The notes: generated by a model not told the origin, from the sequence alone. A stretch of 64,000 nt of DNA from Bactericera cockerelli (GCA_024516035.1 CM044960.1:12856818-12920817); one strand, 5' to 3'; counted from the stretch's first letter, positions 11,205-21,998 are shown. A program made the numbers and translations.

Positions 11205-11345
11205 TGATTGGCGGAAGAGAATGCCAAAGGCATTATCACCACCCTTGATCAGACTTTGTTTACCTTTAATAAATTAATTATACCTTTTCACTGTACCTGT
11301 ATATAAAAAATTGTAAATAAAGATTGATCAAAATTGTTGAATAAT
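11205..11345 (+). mobile_element. Retroelement 3' tail (GAATGCC...GGCATTA family)
   Basis: Contains GGAAGAGAATGCCAAAGGCA and CACCACCCTTGATCAGAC, then AT-rich sequence ending TTGTAAATAAAGATTGATCA. Related copies are at 22605-22745 (+), 27645-27785 (+) and 46470-46615 (-). This looks like the 3' end of a non-LTR retroelement or SINE. Confidence 0.6.
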
Positions 11346-11470
11346 AGGCATGGTAAACCAACTTCAACTCTTTAGATATTGAAAGAGTGACTCTACAAAT
11401 TCCATTTAGTCCGATTTATGTGGCAGCACCCCAAAACATTTTCCGACTGGGAGCGCCTGAAAGGAAACAA

Positions 11471-11690
11471 ACAATACCCAGGAGATTCTGTTCTACTGTG
11501 AATCTAGGGCTTCTGTTTTCCCTCTATCTCTCATCACTCTCGTCAGTCTCAGCACTCACCTGCTCTGAACATCGGGACACACACAATACCCAGGAGACTC
11601 TGTTCTACTGTAAATCTACGGCTTCTGTTTTCTCTCTATCTCTCATCAGTCTCAGCACTCACCTGCTCTGAACATCGGGACTCAACCGAC
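11471..11690 (-). repeat. Two-copy tandem duplication spanning the FAR exon 7 donor
   Basis: Two ~103-112 bp units each contain the last bases of FAR exon 7 (CGATGTTCAGAGCAG), the 5' splice site GTGAGTGCTGAG and ~80 bp of intron. The genuine junction is at 11662/11663 and the duplicate at 11559/11560. The copies differ by substitutions and a ~9-bp indel. Use of the downstream duplicate would read through the first GTGAGT and meet an in-frame TGA at once. Confidence 0.88.
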
Positions 11691-11794
11691 TCCAGGCATC
11701 TTTCACGTTTCTGTTGTCAAAGTTGAAATCCCGGGAACTGAACGGCTCCAGAGCGTCTGATGCTTTGTCCAGTCGGCGGTAGATGGGGATCAGT
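11663..11794 (-). CDS. FAR exon 7: start of FAR_C conserved core
   Basis: Acceptor CTCTCCCCTCAG|A with a strong pyrimidine tract, donor AG|GTGAGT. Encodes about residues 387-431: LIPIYRRLDKASDALEPFSS, then FNFDNRNVKDAWSRLSPDVQ. This matches the family pattern YRKxxKALxxLxxFxxxxWxFxNxN...LWxRLSPEDR. Phase is 2 in and 2 out. The exon end is part of a two-copy duplication described separately. Confidence 0.93.
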
Positions 11795-11904
11795 CTGAGG
11801 GGAGAGAGGGCGGCGGAGATGTCAATGTGATAGTCCATGGAGAGTCGCGTGGTTCGACGCTTTATTGTTGAGGGAAACATTTCGGACTCGAAATGTTCAA
11901 AAAT

Positions 11905-12065
11905 AATAATATCCCCTTATTTTCACTGCCCGATTAGAACTATTAAGTCCCATTATTCCAGCAGAAAGCCCAAGACTTATTAGTATGTGGTAAAAATACC
12001 AAATGGGAGGATAACTTCTCATGTCCCTGCTGGATTTTGAACCCAGGACCTCTACCTTTACCAGT
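11905..12065 (-). mobile_element. tRNA-headed SINE (GGTAGCTCAGTGG family), 5'-truncated copy
   Basis: Same body as the element at 9838-10048 (ATGTGGTAAAAATACCAAATG, CCCGATTAGAACTATTAAGT on the plus strand). The head is degraded and deleted beyond the B-box region. It sits ~110 bp upstream of the FAR exon 7 acceptor. Confidence 0.75.
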
Positions 12066-13576
12066 GGACAGACGTTTCAAACTTTAGTTCCACAGACATT
12101 TATGCTCTTATTTTAGTGACAGTTAACATTAGTAGGATATACTTTTCAGAGCTCATTTTAATTATTAATTATAAACATAGGATTAATTTTACTTCTGAGT
12201 ATATCTAAAGATATTGAAAGTATCAAGCTCGCCGGGAGGCGAGCGCTCGTCAAGTAGCGCCAGCCCACCGGCCTATATTAACACGAAACAGAGTTTATAT
12301 GTATTTTGTTTTATTGTTTTAGCCCACTTCCCGCTAACTTTTATCACTTTTTATTTCAAATTCGTAATGAGACGCGAAAATAGATCGTGTTTCACGAAAG
12401 CGCGAGGTTCCTACGTACAGTTAAAGTCGTTTTCTGGCCACGCCGAAAATCTTGAGTTTCATGAAAATATTCATACAGGTTTTTTTTTTCTTCAGACCAA
12501 TTTTCTGTCAAGGGTACAGCAATGTGTGCTTGTCGTGGAAAGACGTGAGCTACGTTTTTGGATAGGGAATTTTTATTTCTGCATACCTTTTATAGTTTCA
12601 AGTATTTATTTTTTATAGGATAGGAGATATAGCCTTCTAAAATAAAACCGGAAAGTTGCACAGAGCCGCCCCTGGTTATCTTGGAGCTGCGATTCTGGTA
12701 TTTTTCGAAAGGCCTTACCATAGGAAAAAATATAAAAATATAACCAAAGTATTACACTGGACTAAACTTGAGTTAGGGCCTTTGAAAGGTATACTTATTT
12801 TGGAGCCCAGAGCCGTCTATTGTTATCCTAGAGATGTATTTCTGGTGTTTTTAGAAAGGTCTAGTCAAAGGGAATAAGATCACTTCATTTCAGATGGTTG
12901 AAACAAGTAGAAAAGTCTTTAAAGCCCTCTAAAGGAATATCTATAATGAACCCTGGAGCCACGCCTAGTTATCCCAAGTTGATGACTGAAGGTTCTTTCT
13001 ACAGATCTAATTACGCAGAATTATAATACGATGTAAATAAAATTTTAGAAAAATCAGCGACAGTGTGAGACATAAAAAGAAAAAAACTGAATTTAGATTT
13101 ATGAGAGTAACAAAAAATCTTCGCCTCACATACAACTTAAAATATGGATGGAATATAATCGTCTTTGCTTCATCCAAGCTGCCAGCAGACTGTTTTATCA
13201 GAATAGGAATAATAACGTCCTCTAAATTCGTTCAAAGATTTCTACATCACGATAATATTATCATAACAATCATAATTATATTTCAGAGGTAAAACATTTC
13301 TTCAAACTCACTACTGAGAGGAAGCGTGCCTCTGATATTATTAGAAAAGTATAAATATTGGCCAGTAAGAGGCAGAATATTGATTAATGTAGATCAAAAT
13401 AATGATAACTATAATATTATAATAAAATAATGATAAAATGATATTAGTCGACGATCACAGAGTAGTCTCTGTGATCGTCGACTGGTGCAGGTAAAACACA
13501 AACTTTGCAAGGTGACCTGGGTTCGAATCCCGGCTAGGTAGAATTTTTACTCTGTACTTTGGATGGGAAAAGGTGG

Positions 13577-14185
13577 ATTGGGTCCCAAATTCTATTTCAT
13601 AGGTGTATTGGGTCCCACAAGGAAAAAGGTCATGTATGAATTGGGTCCCTTATATTTTTTTTCTATTCATAGGTTAATTCGGTCCCTTGAATTTCCCTAT
13701 TCGACACTTGCGGAAATCTTTTGTTTACAACCAATCATTTGCGACAAAGAAAAAAGGTTTCATACAGTGTGAATCAAATTTTAGTTCGTACTGGTAGGTG
13801 TATGTTATACCTTTGATTTTGTTTGATTGGAAATTGATGCGTAAGTGAATTTTTTGTTATAGGAATTTTGTAGTTAGGTAGGGTTAGGTAAAGTTAACAA
13901 GGTGAGATTTCACGGTAGATCACTGACTTCAGTTTGTCGGGTAGGATGGTTGGGTGAGGGGCTTAGGTTAGGTTGAAATTAGCGCAGGCGGTCTAACCCT
14001 ATCCTAGCCGGCTAACGAAACACAACATTTGTATGTGTTTTTGTGAATTCTATATAGGGACCGAATTCATACGCCAATGGACCCAATTAATACGTTGGGG
14101 GACCCAACGTATCAATTGGGTCCCAAATTATGGGACCCAATTCATACGTGACCCTTTTTTCAAAATTATTCTCGGACCCAATTCA
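13577..14185. repeat. TTGGGTCCC / GGGACCCAA motif cluster
   Basis: About nine copies of a short motif around ATTGGGTCCCAA occur in both orientations, often next to TCATACG/CGTATGAA-like words. The first group is in one orientation (13577-13690) and the second mostly in the other (14055-14185), so the cluster is loosely inverted. It is only in Helitron-like copy 2. Confidence 0.6.
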
Positions 14186-14469
14186 TACTCAGCCCTTTGG
14201 ATGGCCGGTTTTTCTTTTATATCTCGTGAGAAAAAAAACAGTAGTTACTAGTTTGAGTCAACCTCCTATGACGGTTTAACTTCGAATGAAGTGAGTATGG
14301 TTTAACTCGATCAACATTGATATGTCACAATCTAACTATCGGTCTACCTATACTATGTATGTAACGTGATATAAGATGCATATTTTGTCCAATCGAGCTG
14401 AAATTTTCAGGGTATGTTTCATGGATACATGTTTGCCTATTAATTAATAATAAAATTATTAAATTTATA

Positions 14470-14782
14470 TCTAGCCAGCCTCCGTGGCTTAATGATTGTG
14501 ACTACTGCCCGAAGTCCAGAGTTCCCGAGTTCAACTCTCGGTTGGGGCAGACTTTTCGACGAAAATTCTGTTTCATCCAAACACGTGAGGCTCGCATTTC
14601 CGGCCCTACCCACTCTTAGTGAGGTTAATGTGGGTAGCTGGTACGATTCCCAGCGAATGGAGGGTAAAACCCCCGTCCTGACTATCTCAGTCAGGACGTT
14701 AAAACCAAATAGAATCAACTGGTCACAATAAATCTAATTTGGTCGCAGTGTTAATTGTAAGGGTTTCATTGGAAACCCCTAA
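14470..14782 (+). mobile_element. tRNA-headed SINE (GCCTCCGTGGC family), nested in copy 2
   Basis: tRNA-like head with GCCTCCGTGGCTTAATGATT and GAGTTCAACTCTCGG. The central domain holds GTGAGGTTAATGTGGGTAGC and GAATGGAGGGTAAAACCCCC, and the 3' part holds TCAGGACGTTAAAACC. Its closest relatives here are 10491-10823 (-), 54732-54990 (+) and 61527-61780 (+). Confidence 0.85.
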
Positions 14783-14825
14783 TTTATTGAAACACTAGCG
14801 GTTTACACCCACCGCTTCGCCAGCC

Positions 14826-15190
14826 CATCACACACACACAACACACCACACCACACCACCACACACATCACACATCATACACTCACATCACACAAAAACA
14901 CACACCACACCACACAATCACACCACACACTCACACCACACACTCACACCACACACTCACACCATACACTCACACCACACACTCACACTCACACCACACA
15001 CACACACACACACACACACACACCACACCACACCACACCACACCACACCACCACACACAACACACACACACATCATACACTCACATCACACAAAAACACA
15101 CACGACACATACCACACCACACATACCACACCAAACCACACCACACACACACACACACAACACACACACAACACACACATACCACATTCA
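14826..15190. repeat. CA/ACC-rich microsatellite
   Basis: Irregular (CA)n with CACACCACAC and ACACTCACACC variants for about 365 bp. Low complexity, inside Helitron-like copy 2. Confidence 0.95.
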
Positions 15191-15254
15191 CACCACACCG
15201 CACAGAAAAGTAAAAATGTGAGAAAAAAATTGTGTCACAATCCACTTTTTGTCC

Positions 15255-15580
15255 TTACCCGGCATAGCTCAAGAAGGGCTCATCAGAATTTTGAGATCGA
15301 TATGTCAAAAGAAAGCTCAGACCCTTGCCTAAAACTTTCTCACTTTGAGTTGATATGTCACTTCAAATTAAAAAAAAATGTCATTTAGGTCGCAATATTT
15401 TACGTGTTACCCATCCATTTTTTTACCTTACCTGGCGTAGCTCAAGAACGGCTCATCAGAAATTCGCGATCGATATGTCAATTGAAAGCTCAAACCCTTG
15501 CTTAAAACTTTCTGGCTTTGAATTGATAGGTCGTTGCGACAAATTTCGAGAAAAAATGTCATTTAGGTCTAAAAACGTAA
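15255..15580. repeat. ~170-bp tandem duplication
   Basis: Two diverged units contain GGCATAGCTCAAGAAGGGCT or GGCGTAGCTCAAGAACGGCT followed by GATCGATATGTCAA and AAAGCTCA.ACCCTTGC. They are adjacent and in direct orientation, inside Helitron-like copy 2. Confidence 0.75.
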
Positions 15581-16059
15581 AAAAAAATGTGTCGCCCTTC
15601 CAAGTTTTAGGACTCGTAATTACTCGAATCCACTATTCCATTTACATCCGCTCTCAGAATCTCAAAAACCAAGTACAAAAGAACCTGGGTAAATACTCGG
15701 TACTTTTATGTAATCGATTACTGAAGTACCGGTTCTATGAAATACTCGGTATTACCCATCTCTAATTATTGCCAACAATACTGAAACGGGGTAAAAATTC
15801 TGTTAGTGAATCTAGCAGTGGGTTTCAAAATTTGAAAAGATCCAGAAAATTGCTCAGCGCTATTTAGTGTCACTGAAAGGATCACACTTGTTATCTCAAG
15901 ATTTCTCCTCTCTTCCGAAAGTACTTTAAATTTTCTCTCAGCATCTTTCTAAAGTTTGTTTTTTGTTTGCGGGGCTTGATGGAAAAAGGGCGTAAGTCGA
16001 TTTACGCCCTTTTTGCATCACCGATTGAGGAAAATCAATTAAATCAAAAAGTAGTGATA

Positions 16060-16483
16060 TCCCCCAAAAAACACTTCGTGTAAAAATAGTCGTCAAGTGT
16101 TGGAATAGTTAAAAAGAACTGATATCAAAAACGTCAATTTTCTATGTTTCAAGGAATTATTTTTCACGTAATTAGTCACACAACAAAATAATACTCTTGA
16201 AAGAACCATGTTGTATAGTTACAGAACCACGTCCTTGACTACTGCACACTGTTTTGTTAGCAGATTACTACACATAAATTTCAGAACAAAACAGTGTGCA
16301 GTAGTCAAGGACGTGGTTCTGTAACTATACAACATGGTTCTTTCAAGAGTATTATTTTGTTGTGTGACTAATTACGTGAAAAATAATTCCTTGAAACATA
16401 GAAAATTGACGTTTTTGATATCAGTTCTTTTTAACTATTCCAACACTTGACGACTATTTTTACACGAAGTGTTTTTTGGGGGA
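16060..16483. repeat. 424-bp terminal palindrome of Helitron-like copy 2
   Basis: It has the outer ends TCCCCCAAAAAACAC / GTGTTTTTTGGGGGA and inner arms related to copies 1, 3 and 4, but a different and longer centre. A second nested inverted repeat (CAGTGTGCAGTAGTCAAGGA and its complement) surrounds a ~40-nt middle at about 16250-16290. The palindrome core has therefore been rebuilt in this copy. Confidence 0.88.
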
Positions 16484-16861
16484 TTTACTGTAAATTAAAG
16501 AACTAACTCATCAAGAAATATGTGTACTTTAAGTCTGATAAACCAACGAGGTAATGTCTTTAAAAGTAATTTTTCTATCTGCTATCAGTTTATCAATATT
16601 AAATCAAAATGATTTTACTTCCCCTTAATTATCAAGATTTTATAATGTCTGTAATAGAACATTGGAGCAATCAAATTCGTTACACTCTGTCCCTTACTTG
16701 AAGGTCTGTAACAATGGTACCTTGAAGTAATGACATTTTTCGGTTCCAAGTGCGGTTAGCTTTTAGAGAAGGTGGGTTTTTAGTGGGTGGAAATCCCACA
16801 CCCCAGAATCTGGGTGTCTTTGAAAGATTTTTTCCTGCCTTCCATTAAAAAAAAACCATAC
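16484..16861. other. FAR intron sequence, nothing else recognised
   Basis: Unique-looking AT-rich intron between Helitron-like copy 2 and the donor of FAR exon 6. Confidence 0.5.
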
Positions 16862-17113
16862 CTCAGGGGCTGCCCAGACATCCAGAAGAAGAAATCGAAC
16901 ACGTAGCCTAGCATGTAGTGCAGGAAGAAGCTAAGGACCGTGTAGAGCGCCTTGGAGCCTGTCATGTAGGAGAAGCAGTACATGAGGGCTCGGGAGGGGG
17001 GAAAGTTGATACCCACGAGGAAACAGTTGTTCTGGAAGGTCCCCCACTTGATGGGATTGTCCTTGGAACTCACGTAGTTGTACATAGGTAGGCAGTGGGG
17101 GTCGGCAATACGA
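16862..17113 (-). CDS. FAR exon 6: start of C-terminal domain and hydrophobic segment
   Basis: Acceptor CACCATTTTCAG|T, donor AG|GTATGG. Encodes about residues 303-387. PMYNYVSSKDNPIKWGTFQ matches the family motif PVYNxxSGxxNPITWGEF, where FAR_C begins. LYTVLSFFLHYMLGYVFDFF is a hydrophobic stretch matching the family LLSFFLHYIPAYLID segment that is thought to be membrane-associated. Phase is 2 in and 2 out. Confidence 0.94.
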
Positions 17114-17224
17114 CTGAAAATGGTGTTATATAGATGTAAGGTTAAGGCCCATAGTAATTAAGATGTGAATGGGAAAAAACAAACAAGAAAACACTTGTCT
17201 TCGCTTGTTGAACTAAATTTCCGC

Positions 17225-17455
17225 TGGAAACATTCTAATGTTCATGACAATAATGATTATTATTATAGTACCTATGCTTTATTGGGTAGAACAAAAATAT
17301 AAATATACAGTAAAATACAATGAAATTATAAAGAATAATTAAACAGATTGAGCAAAGAAATAAGAACAAAATAGAGAAAGAAACTAAAGTCCTACCTAAA
17401 GGGCGGGGTTATTGCCTGTGGCAATCTCTTCCACCGAACCCTTTGTTATAAAATG
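17225..17455 (-). mobile_element. Retroelement 3' tail (GGCAATAACCCCGCCC family)
   Basis: Minus strand: GGTGGAAGAGATTGCCACAG, GGCAATAACCCCGCCCTTTA and TAGGACTTTAG, then AT-rich sequence ending in AATAAAGCATAG and (TAA)n. Closest to the copies at 23740 and 51518. Confidence 0.7.
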
Positions 17456-17870
17456 ATAGTTTTTATGTATCAAGCAAACTAGTATTAAGTACTTCGAACT
17501 TGAAATGTGAAATTAAAACACCAAAAGATAAATAGTAAAATACTTAATGAATATAATAACACCTATAGTGTCCACTACTTAAATCTATCCATTTTATCGT
17601 ATTCCGAAATACGGCGTTATTATTTTTTATGCGCGCCGTAAATTAAAAGTACTTATGCAATGTACAGTGTTTCAAACAAATTAAATAAAATCTTATCTCC
17701 TTTGTCCTGCGACACGAGTCCATATAGACTACTTTCGTAGGTGAAGCAGTGTTAGGCTGGTCAATACAGACATCCTGGATTGTATAACGTGGAGTTATTC
17801 TCTTTTTTTATAGGACCAATGAGACGAGTAAAGAACACATCATTTTTAATCCATATTATTAAACACCATT
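17456..17870. other. FAR intron sequence, nothing recognised
   Basis: AT-rich intron sequence with short open frames and no recognisable family. Confidence 0.45.
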
Positions 17871-17912
17871 TAATAATATATCCATACAAAAAATTGTATG
17901 GATATATTATTA
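17871..17912. repeat. Short perfect hairpin
   Basis: Inverted repeat with 19-bp arms (TAATAATATATCCATACAA and its complement) and a 4-nt A loop. It could be the centre of a decayed MITE. No flanking duplication was identified. Confidence 0.7.
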
Positions 17913-17944
17913 TATTTTATTTTAATTATATATTTAAAAAAAAG

Positions 17945-18126
17945 GTAAGTGTGCCCCGGAACTGCTTTCGCATTACTTCAGGGCACTTTACCTTTACATC
18001 CATGCCATTCCGGACACGGAAAATTTTGGTCAGAAATTTCCGCTCCGGCCGGGATTCGAACCCGCAACCTCCGGGTCAGTAACCAATGCTCTTAACCACT
18101 GAGCCAGTTGAGCCACGGAGGTCGGC
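17945..18126 (-). mobile_element. tRNA-headed SINE (GACCTCCGTGGCTCAACTGG type)
   Basis: The minus strand starts with a tRNA-like head containing GTGGCTCAACTGGCTCAGTGG and B box GGGTTCGAATCCCGGCC, then the body GGAAATTTCTGACCAAAATT ... GCCCTGAAGTAATG. The tail is short and A-rich. Confidence 0.75.
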
Positions 18127-18757
18127 TTTAATTATATTTACAGACATTTAAATTAGCTCCATCGGAAACATGGTTTTTAGGGACTTATGGAGGATTTTGG
18201 CGTTTTCTTGGCTAAAACGGATAAGGTATAAAAAAAATGTACGATAGTCGAAACCTAAATCAAAAATAAATTTTGTCATTAAAATAATTGGTTAACCCGT
18301 GGTTGGCGGACTTTGACGTAAGCATAGAGATATCGAATTTTGAATTAATAGACTCGACCTCTCTTAATGTATAGGTAAAACTCCTAACGAAAAGAGAAAT
18401 CATTGGTAAAGCCTGATCTTAAAACAATGAATTTTTTACCAAAATCTTACAGAACTTTCAAGAACCACGTTACATAAAAGAATGTGCTTGGTCTCAAAGG
18501 GCTGCACATTTAAAGTAACTTTAAATTTATACCAATTTATTCAATTTCTTGGAGAAGACATGGTTTAAGTGGAGTGAAGCGCGAAAAGTTCAAAATTTTA
18601 GAAAATGCACTACAAAAGATGCAGAGAAAAGGCGCTCGTTGGAGGTATTTTACTCCTTCAATCGGTCCGAACAACATAGTACATATATCCAGAAATCATA
18701 ATTGATCCTGTTTTCATTATTTTGTCTACTGTGTTTCTTAGGTTGTTTATTTTTTTT
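18127..18757. other. FAR intron sequence, nothing recognised
   Basis: AT-rich intron. I see no coding resemblance, inverted repeat or tandem repeat of note. Confidence 0.45.
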
Positions 18758-18980
18758 ATTAGAGTTTAACGTCGTTTTTCAAATGCATGGTCATACACGG
18801 CGGGGGTTTAACCCTCCATTCGCAGAAAACTTACACACCTGCTACCCACATTGACCTCACCCAGCCTGGGTTGGACCGGAATGCCAGCATCACGAAGTCT
18901 TCACCTCACTGGACGTTGTTTAACTTCGATGATCCTACGAGAACTAGTGCATTCAACGCGCCATCGACGCTGGCTATCTT
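18757..18980 (-). mobile_element. Degenerate 5S-headed SINE
   Basis: On the plus strand it shows the reversed tail GGGGGTTTAACCCTCCATTC, CATTGACCTCACCCAGCCTG, TTTAACTTCGATGATC and GCGCCATCGACGCTGGC. These are the same landmarks as 41350-41620, with many substitutions and a missing 5S middle portion. Confidence 0.7.
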
Positions 18981-19329
18981 AGGTTGTAATTTCTTTTATA
19001 CAAAGAATTCTGAGCTAGAACTCTGATTGTTAATGTAAATAATATACGTACAATGTCTATTGTACAATTGTACAAGTTATAATAGTAAATTTGTTTCACC
19101 TATTCTTCCTAGCAAAGCATTGAATAATTGAATTATTCAATTAAAAATCTAAGGGGCAAGCAAGGACTCTGAATGTTACAGACCTCTCTTTAAATAAATA
19201 TTCATTTTAAAAAAAATCTAAATACCAAACAGTGGATATTGTAATTAACATTTTATTCATCCATTATTTGTGTTCGTGTAAATCTATCAACTCAATTAAA
19301 TGATAATTATCTCGTGACGGTCCACTCAC

Positions 19330-19519
19330 CGATTGTAAGCGTCCGCGGTGCTGCACACCAGAGCGTTCACTGTCAGGTCCACCGGTACCAGGTCTGACGT
19401 CACGTCTGGGTTGCAGTAGATGGTCCGCACTACGCCGGCGGCGGCACCGGTGACTAGACCGGTGGGTCCGTACAGGTTGTCTATCCACCCGGGGATCGGG
19501 TCCTTGAACGTGGAGATTA
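19330..19519 (-). CDS. FAR exon 5: Rossmann-domain end
   Basis: Acceptor CCCTCCCCAG|TA, donor CG|GTGAGT. Encodes about residues 240-303. KDPIPGWIDNLYGPTGLVTG matches the highly conserved family stretch EPxPGWIDNxxGPTGLxxG, and DLVPVDLTVNALV matches the family VPVDxVxNxxI motif. Phase is 1 in and 2 out. Confidence 0.96.
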
Positions 19520-19941
19520 CTGGGGAGGGAGAAGTAATAATATGAAACAGTTTTCACCGGAAATACATAATATGTGTTGGTACGCTCTTCTTACTTTTTC
19601 ACTTGGCGGGTGTGATGTCGTATTTCCAACCATTCATTATTTCACCAGGCTTTCGCCTGACTTTGTGCTCTCTCTCCCCCAGTCTCCATTCTATTTTCTG
19701 TATTCAAATATAAAATGTATATTTCCTTTTCTTTCCAATTAATTATTTGGTTTTCCTTTGTATTTCTTAAATCGATATAACAGTTTGAAGTCCCTTATAT
19801 GTCCAAATTAGGCATCAGTCATCATTATGCCTCTATTCACTTAACTAAAAACAAAGATTAACAAAGAAGCCGCTTAGATTAATAGAATACATAGAAAATA
19901 CATAAACTATGTAAATAACTTTAATGACAAAAAGTACATAC

Positions 19942-20051
19942 CAATAGAGGGTCGGAATATGGACACAGGGCAGTCACCACCCTCTTCTGATAGAAGCTGC
20001 TCTGAGGCTGCCTTGGTTGTCGTGTAAGTGTTGGCGTTCTCCAACAATAAT
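19942..20051 (-). CDS. FAR exon 4: catalytic YxxxK exon
   Basis: Acceptor CACTTGCTAG|A (weak pyrimidine tract), donor G|GTATGT. Encodes residues 203-240 including NTYTTTKAASEQLL. Its Tyr212 and Lys216 are the extended-SDR catalytic pair of FARs (family motif NTYTFTKALAE). VSIFRPSI then matches the family VAIVRPSI strand. Phase is 2 in and 1 out. Confidence 0.95.
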
Positions 20052-20221
20052 CTAGCAAGTGAAATAGTCGAAAATTAAACGTAAAATAAAACCCAATTAT
20101 TTTATTAAAAGTTAAGTGATGGTACATTATTGCAGGATGCGATTTTACATAAATTATAAAACATAGTCTACGAAAATTAATGTTGCTAACCCGTTAACCA
20201 AGCTATTAATACAGATAATAA

Positions 20222-20400
20222 TTATAATAATATCGCATTATTATTTATACCACCTGATTATTGGGACTAATGAGTCCCATTATTTCAGCAGTAAAGCCAA
20301 GATATATTATTATGTGGTCAAAATCCCAAATGAAAGGATAACTGGTCATGTCCCGGCTGGGTTTCGAACCCGTGACCTCTGGATTACCAGACCGACAACT
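20222..20400 (-). mobile_element. tRNA-headed SINE (GGTAGCTCAGTGG family), 5'-truncated
   Basis: Body landmarks are as in 9838-10048: ATTATTATGTGGTCAAAATC and CCGGCTGGGTTTCGAACCC on the plus strand, with the (TAA)n tail at 20218-20232. The head is cut just after the B box and replaced by unrelated sequence. It lies in the intron between FAR exons 3 and 4. Confidence 0.8.
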
Positions 20401-20736
20401 TGACCGACAACCGGAACGAGAATGTAAGACTTAAAGAGATGAACTTTTAACTGGCATGGTTAGATCGCCCAAAAATAGATGAGAGAAAGGAGATAAAGTT
20501 AGTGGCATTCTCTTCCACTTAATGGTAAGTATGCCTGGGTGTATAATATAAATAGGTAAAAGCATTGCCTTTACCTCAGATTACAAAACAATTAGATACA
20601 CATACCTAATTCATTTTGACGATTTTTACTATCTTATGTTTTGTCTATGTAAATAAAGGTTTTATAATGTGGTGTTGATTGTTTGAGAAAAAATAAATAA
20701 AATAAAAATAAGTAGAACCACCCCAAATCTACTTAC
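20401..20736. other. FAR intron sequence
   Basis: AT-rich intron between exons 3 and 4. A fragment around 20490-20520 (GTGGCATTCTCTTCCAC) is a remnant of the GAATGCC retroelement-tail family. Nothing else is recognised. Confidence 0.45.
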
Positions 20737-20888
20737 TTAGTCTTAGCCTGGCTGAGTTTCGGGTCATCTGGACTGAGACTGAGCAGATGCAGCAGCTCCT
20801 TGTAGGACGTTTTGGTCGGGTAGATCTTCTCTTCTATGACTCCCTGCATCTTGGCGTGGCAGAAAGCCGTCGAAACATAGGTGAACAT
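20737..20888 (-). CDS. FAR exon 3
   Basis: Acceptor TTTTCATCCACAG|ATG, donor AA|GTAAGT. Encodes about residues 153-203. MFTYVSTAFCHAKMQGVIEE matches the family FVHVSTAYCNC...EVIEEKxYP stretch, which includes the SDR catalytic-site Ser/Thr region. The Met at its start is internal, because the frame joins exon 2 in phase 0. It leaves in phase 2. Confidence 0.95.
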
Positions 20889-20901
20889 CTGTGGATGAAA
20901 A

Positions 20902-21095
20902 GCATGTGTCGGTAGCTCAGCGGTCAAAGCGTCGCGTCATCGTCATCGGTCGGGTACTCCAGAGGTCGCGAGTTTGAAACCCAGCCGGGTAATTGTTATC
21001 CTCATAATAAGGATTTTGACCACATAATAAATTGTCTTGAGCTTACTTCTCATGCGATTCATTAGTCCTAATCAGGCAGTATAAAAAAAGCAATA
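20902..21095 (+). mobile_element. tRNA-headed SINE (GGTAGCTCAGCGG family), plus orientation
   Basis: Head with GTCGGTAGCTCAGCGGTCAA, B-box region GGTCGCGAGTTTGAAACCC, body GGATTTTGACCACATAATAA, and tail ending AATATTATTATTATC. The head begins only ~12-15 bp upstream (in gene terms) of the FAR exon 3 acceptor, so the antisense SINE head abuts the pyrimidine tract. Confidence 0.85.
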
Positions 21096-21867
21096 TTATT
21101 ATTATCATTATTATCATACTTTTTACATCTGCATCCGAATCCTCCTGCAACTGGCGATTCTCTATCTCATTGTGACACTAATCTGTACTTACAGATGTAA
21201 TGTTTGCTCAAGAATTCACAGCAAGGGGTCTCCTAACAAACCTGACCTATAATCATATCCACTAAGGTTAATAAACTTTTATTCTTGAACTTGAATAAGG
21301 TACCTCCGACTTATTGAAACTTTTTTTAAAATATTTTATTTACCACCTACTGCTATTGTCTTGATTTTCAGTTAAATGCCCCTTACCAAATTTTCAACTC
21401 ATTTTTAATACATTCATTTTTAGGTATGATCTAAAAAAAGCGAAACGCATTTTTTCACTATATTCCATTTCTGTGGAACCATCTTATTTTGATGTAAATT
21501 GTAAAATGATGTGTTCCATCTGTTTATAAAAGTTTTAAACATCCTTCTTGGGCATTTGAAAATGTTACTTTTCCCATCTTCAAAAAAATATCCAAATAAC
21601 GACCTTTTTCTTTTACCTACCTAATACTAACAAAAATAATCGCACCAAATTCTCACTAACCTACTTTCCATAGGCATTGATGTCATAATCATACATAAAC
21701 ATCAATTAGGCAGGTACTTATCATCTTATCATACATTCAAATTCAAAAATTCCAAGAAAAAAAAATTAAACAGTAGGTACTAAAAAAAATAGAACCATAT
21801 TTACATAATATTAGCGGATTCACGGGTCCCATCTATTTATAAATTCATTATCAAAAACAAGGAAAGT
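21096..21867. other. FAR intron sequence, nothing recognised
   Basis: AT-rich intron with scattered poly-A and poly-T runs. I see no repeat or coding match. Confidence 0.45.
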
Positions 21868-21998
21868 CAGCGTTGATAGCAGTCCACTGAAGTTAAGCAA
21901 CGTCCAGCCACGCAACGTTAGGATGACCATTCAAAATGCAGGGTAAAACCTCCGTCTTGATATGACCATGCAGTTGAAAGGGACGTTAAACACCAACA
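21868..21998 (+). mobile_element. Fragmentary 5S-headed SINE
   Basis: Contains GTCAGCGTTGATAGC, GAAGTTAAGCAACGTCCAGC, GCAGGGTAAAACCTCCGTC and TTGAAAGGGACGTTAAAC. Much of the centre is deleted. It is an old copy. Confidence 0.75.

Larger units (their letters stand above)
12223..16483 (-). mobile_element. Helitron-like non-autonomous element, copy 2 (minus orientation)
   Basis: In minus orientation it starts TCCCCC at 16483 (host A at 16484) and ends GGCGAGCTTGA at 12223 (host T at 12222), so it again sits between A and T. It lies in the FAR intron between exons 6 and 7. It has the terminal palindrome (16060-16483), a CA-rich satellite (14826-15190), a nested tRNA-SINE (14470-14782), a cluster of TTGGGTCCC motifs (13577-14185), a ~170-bp tandem duplication (about 15255-15580) and the shared tRNA-like segment (13473-13542). 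No replication or helicase coding sequence is visible. Confidence 0.8.
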
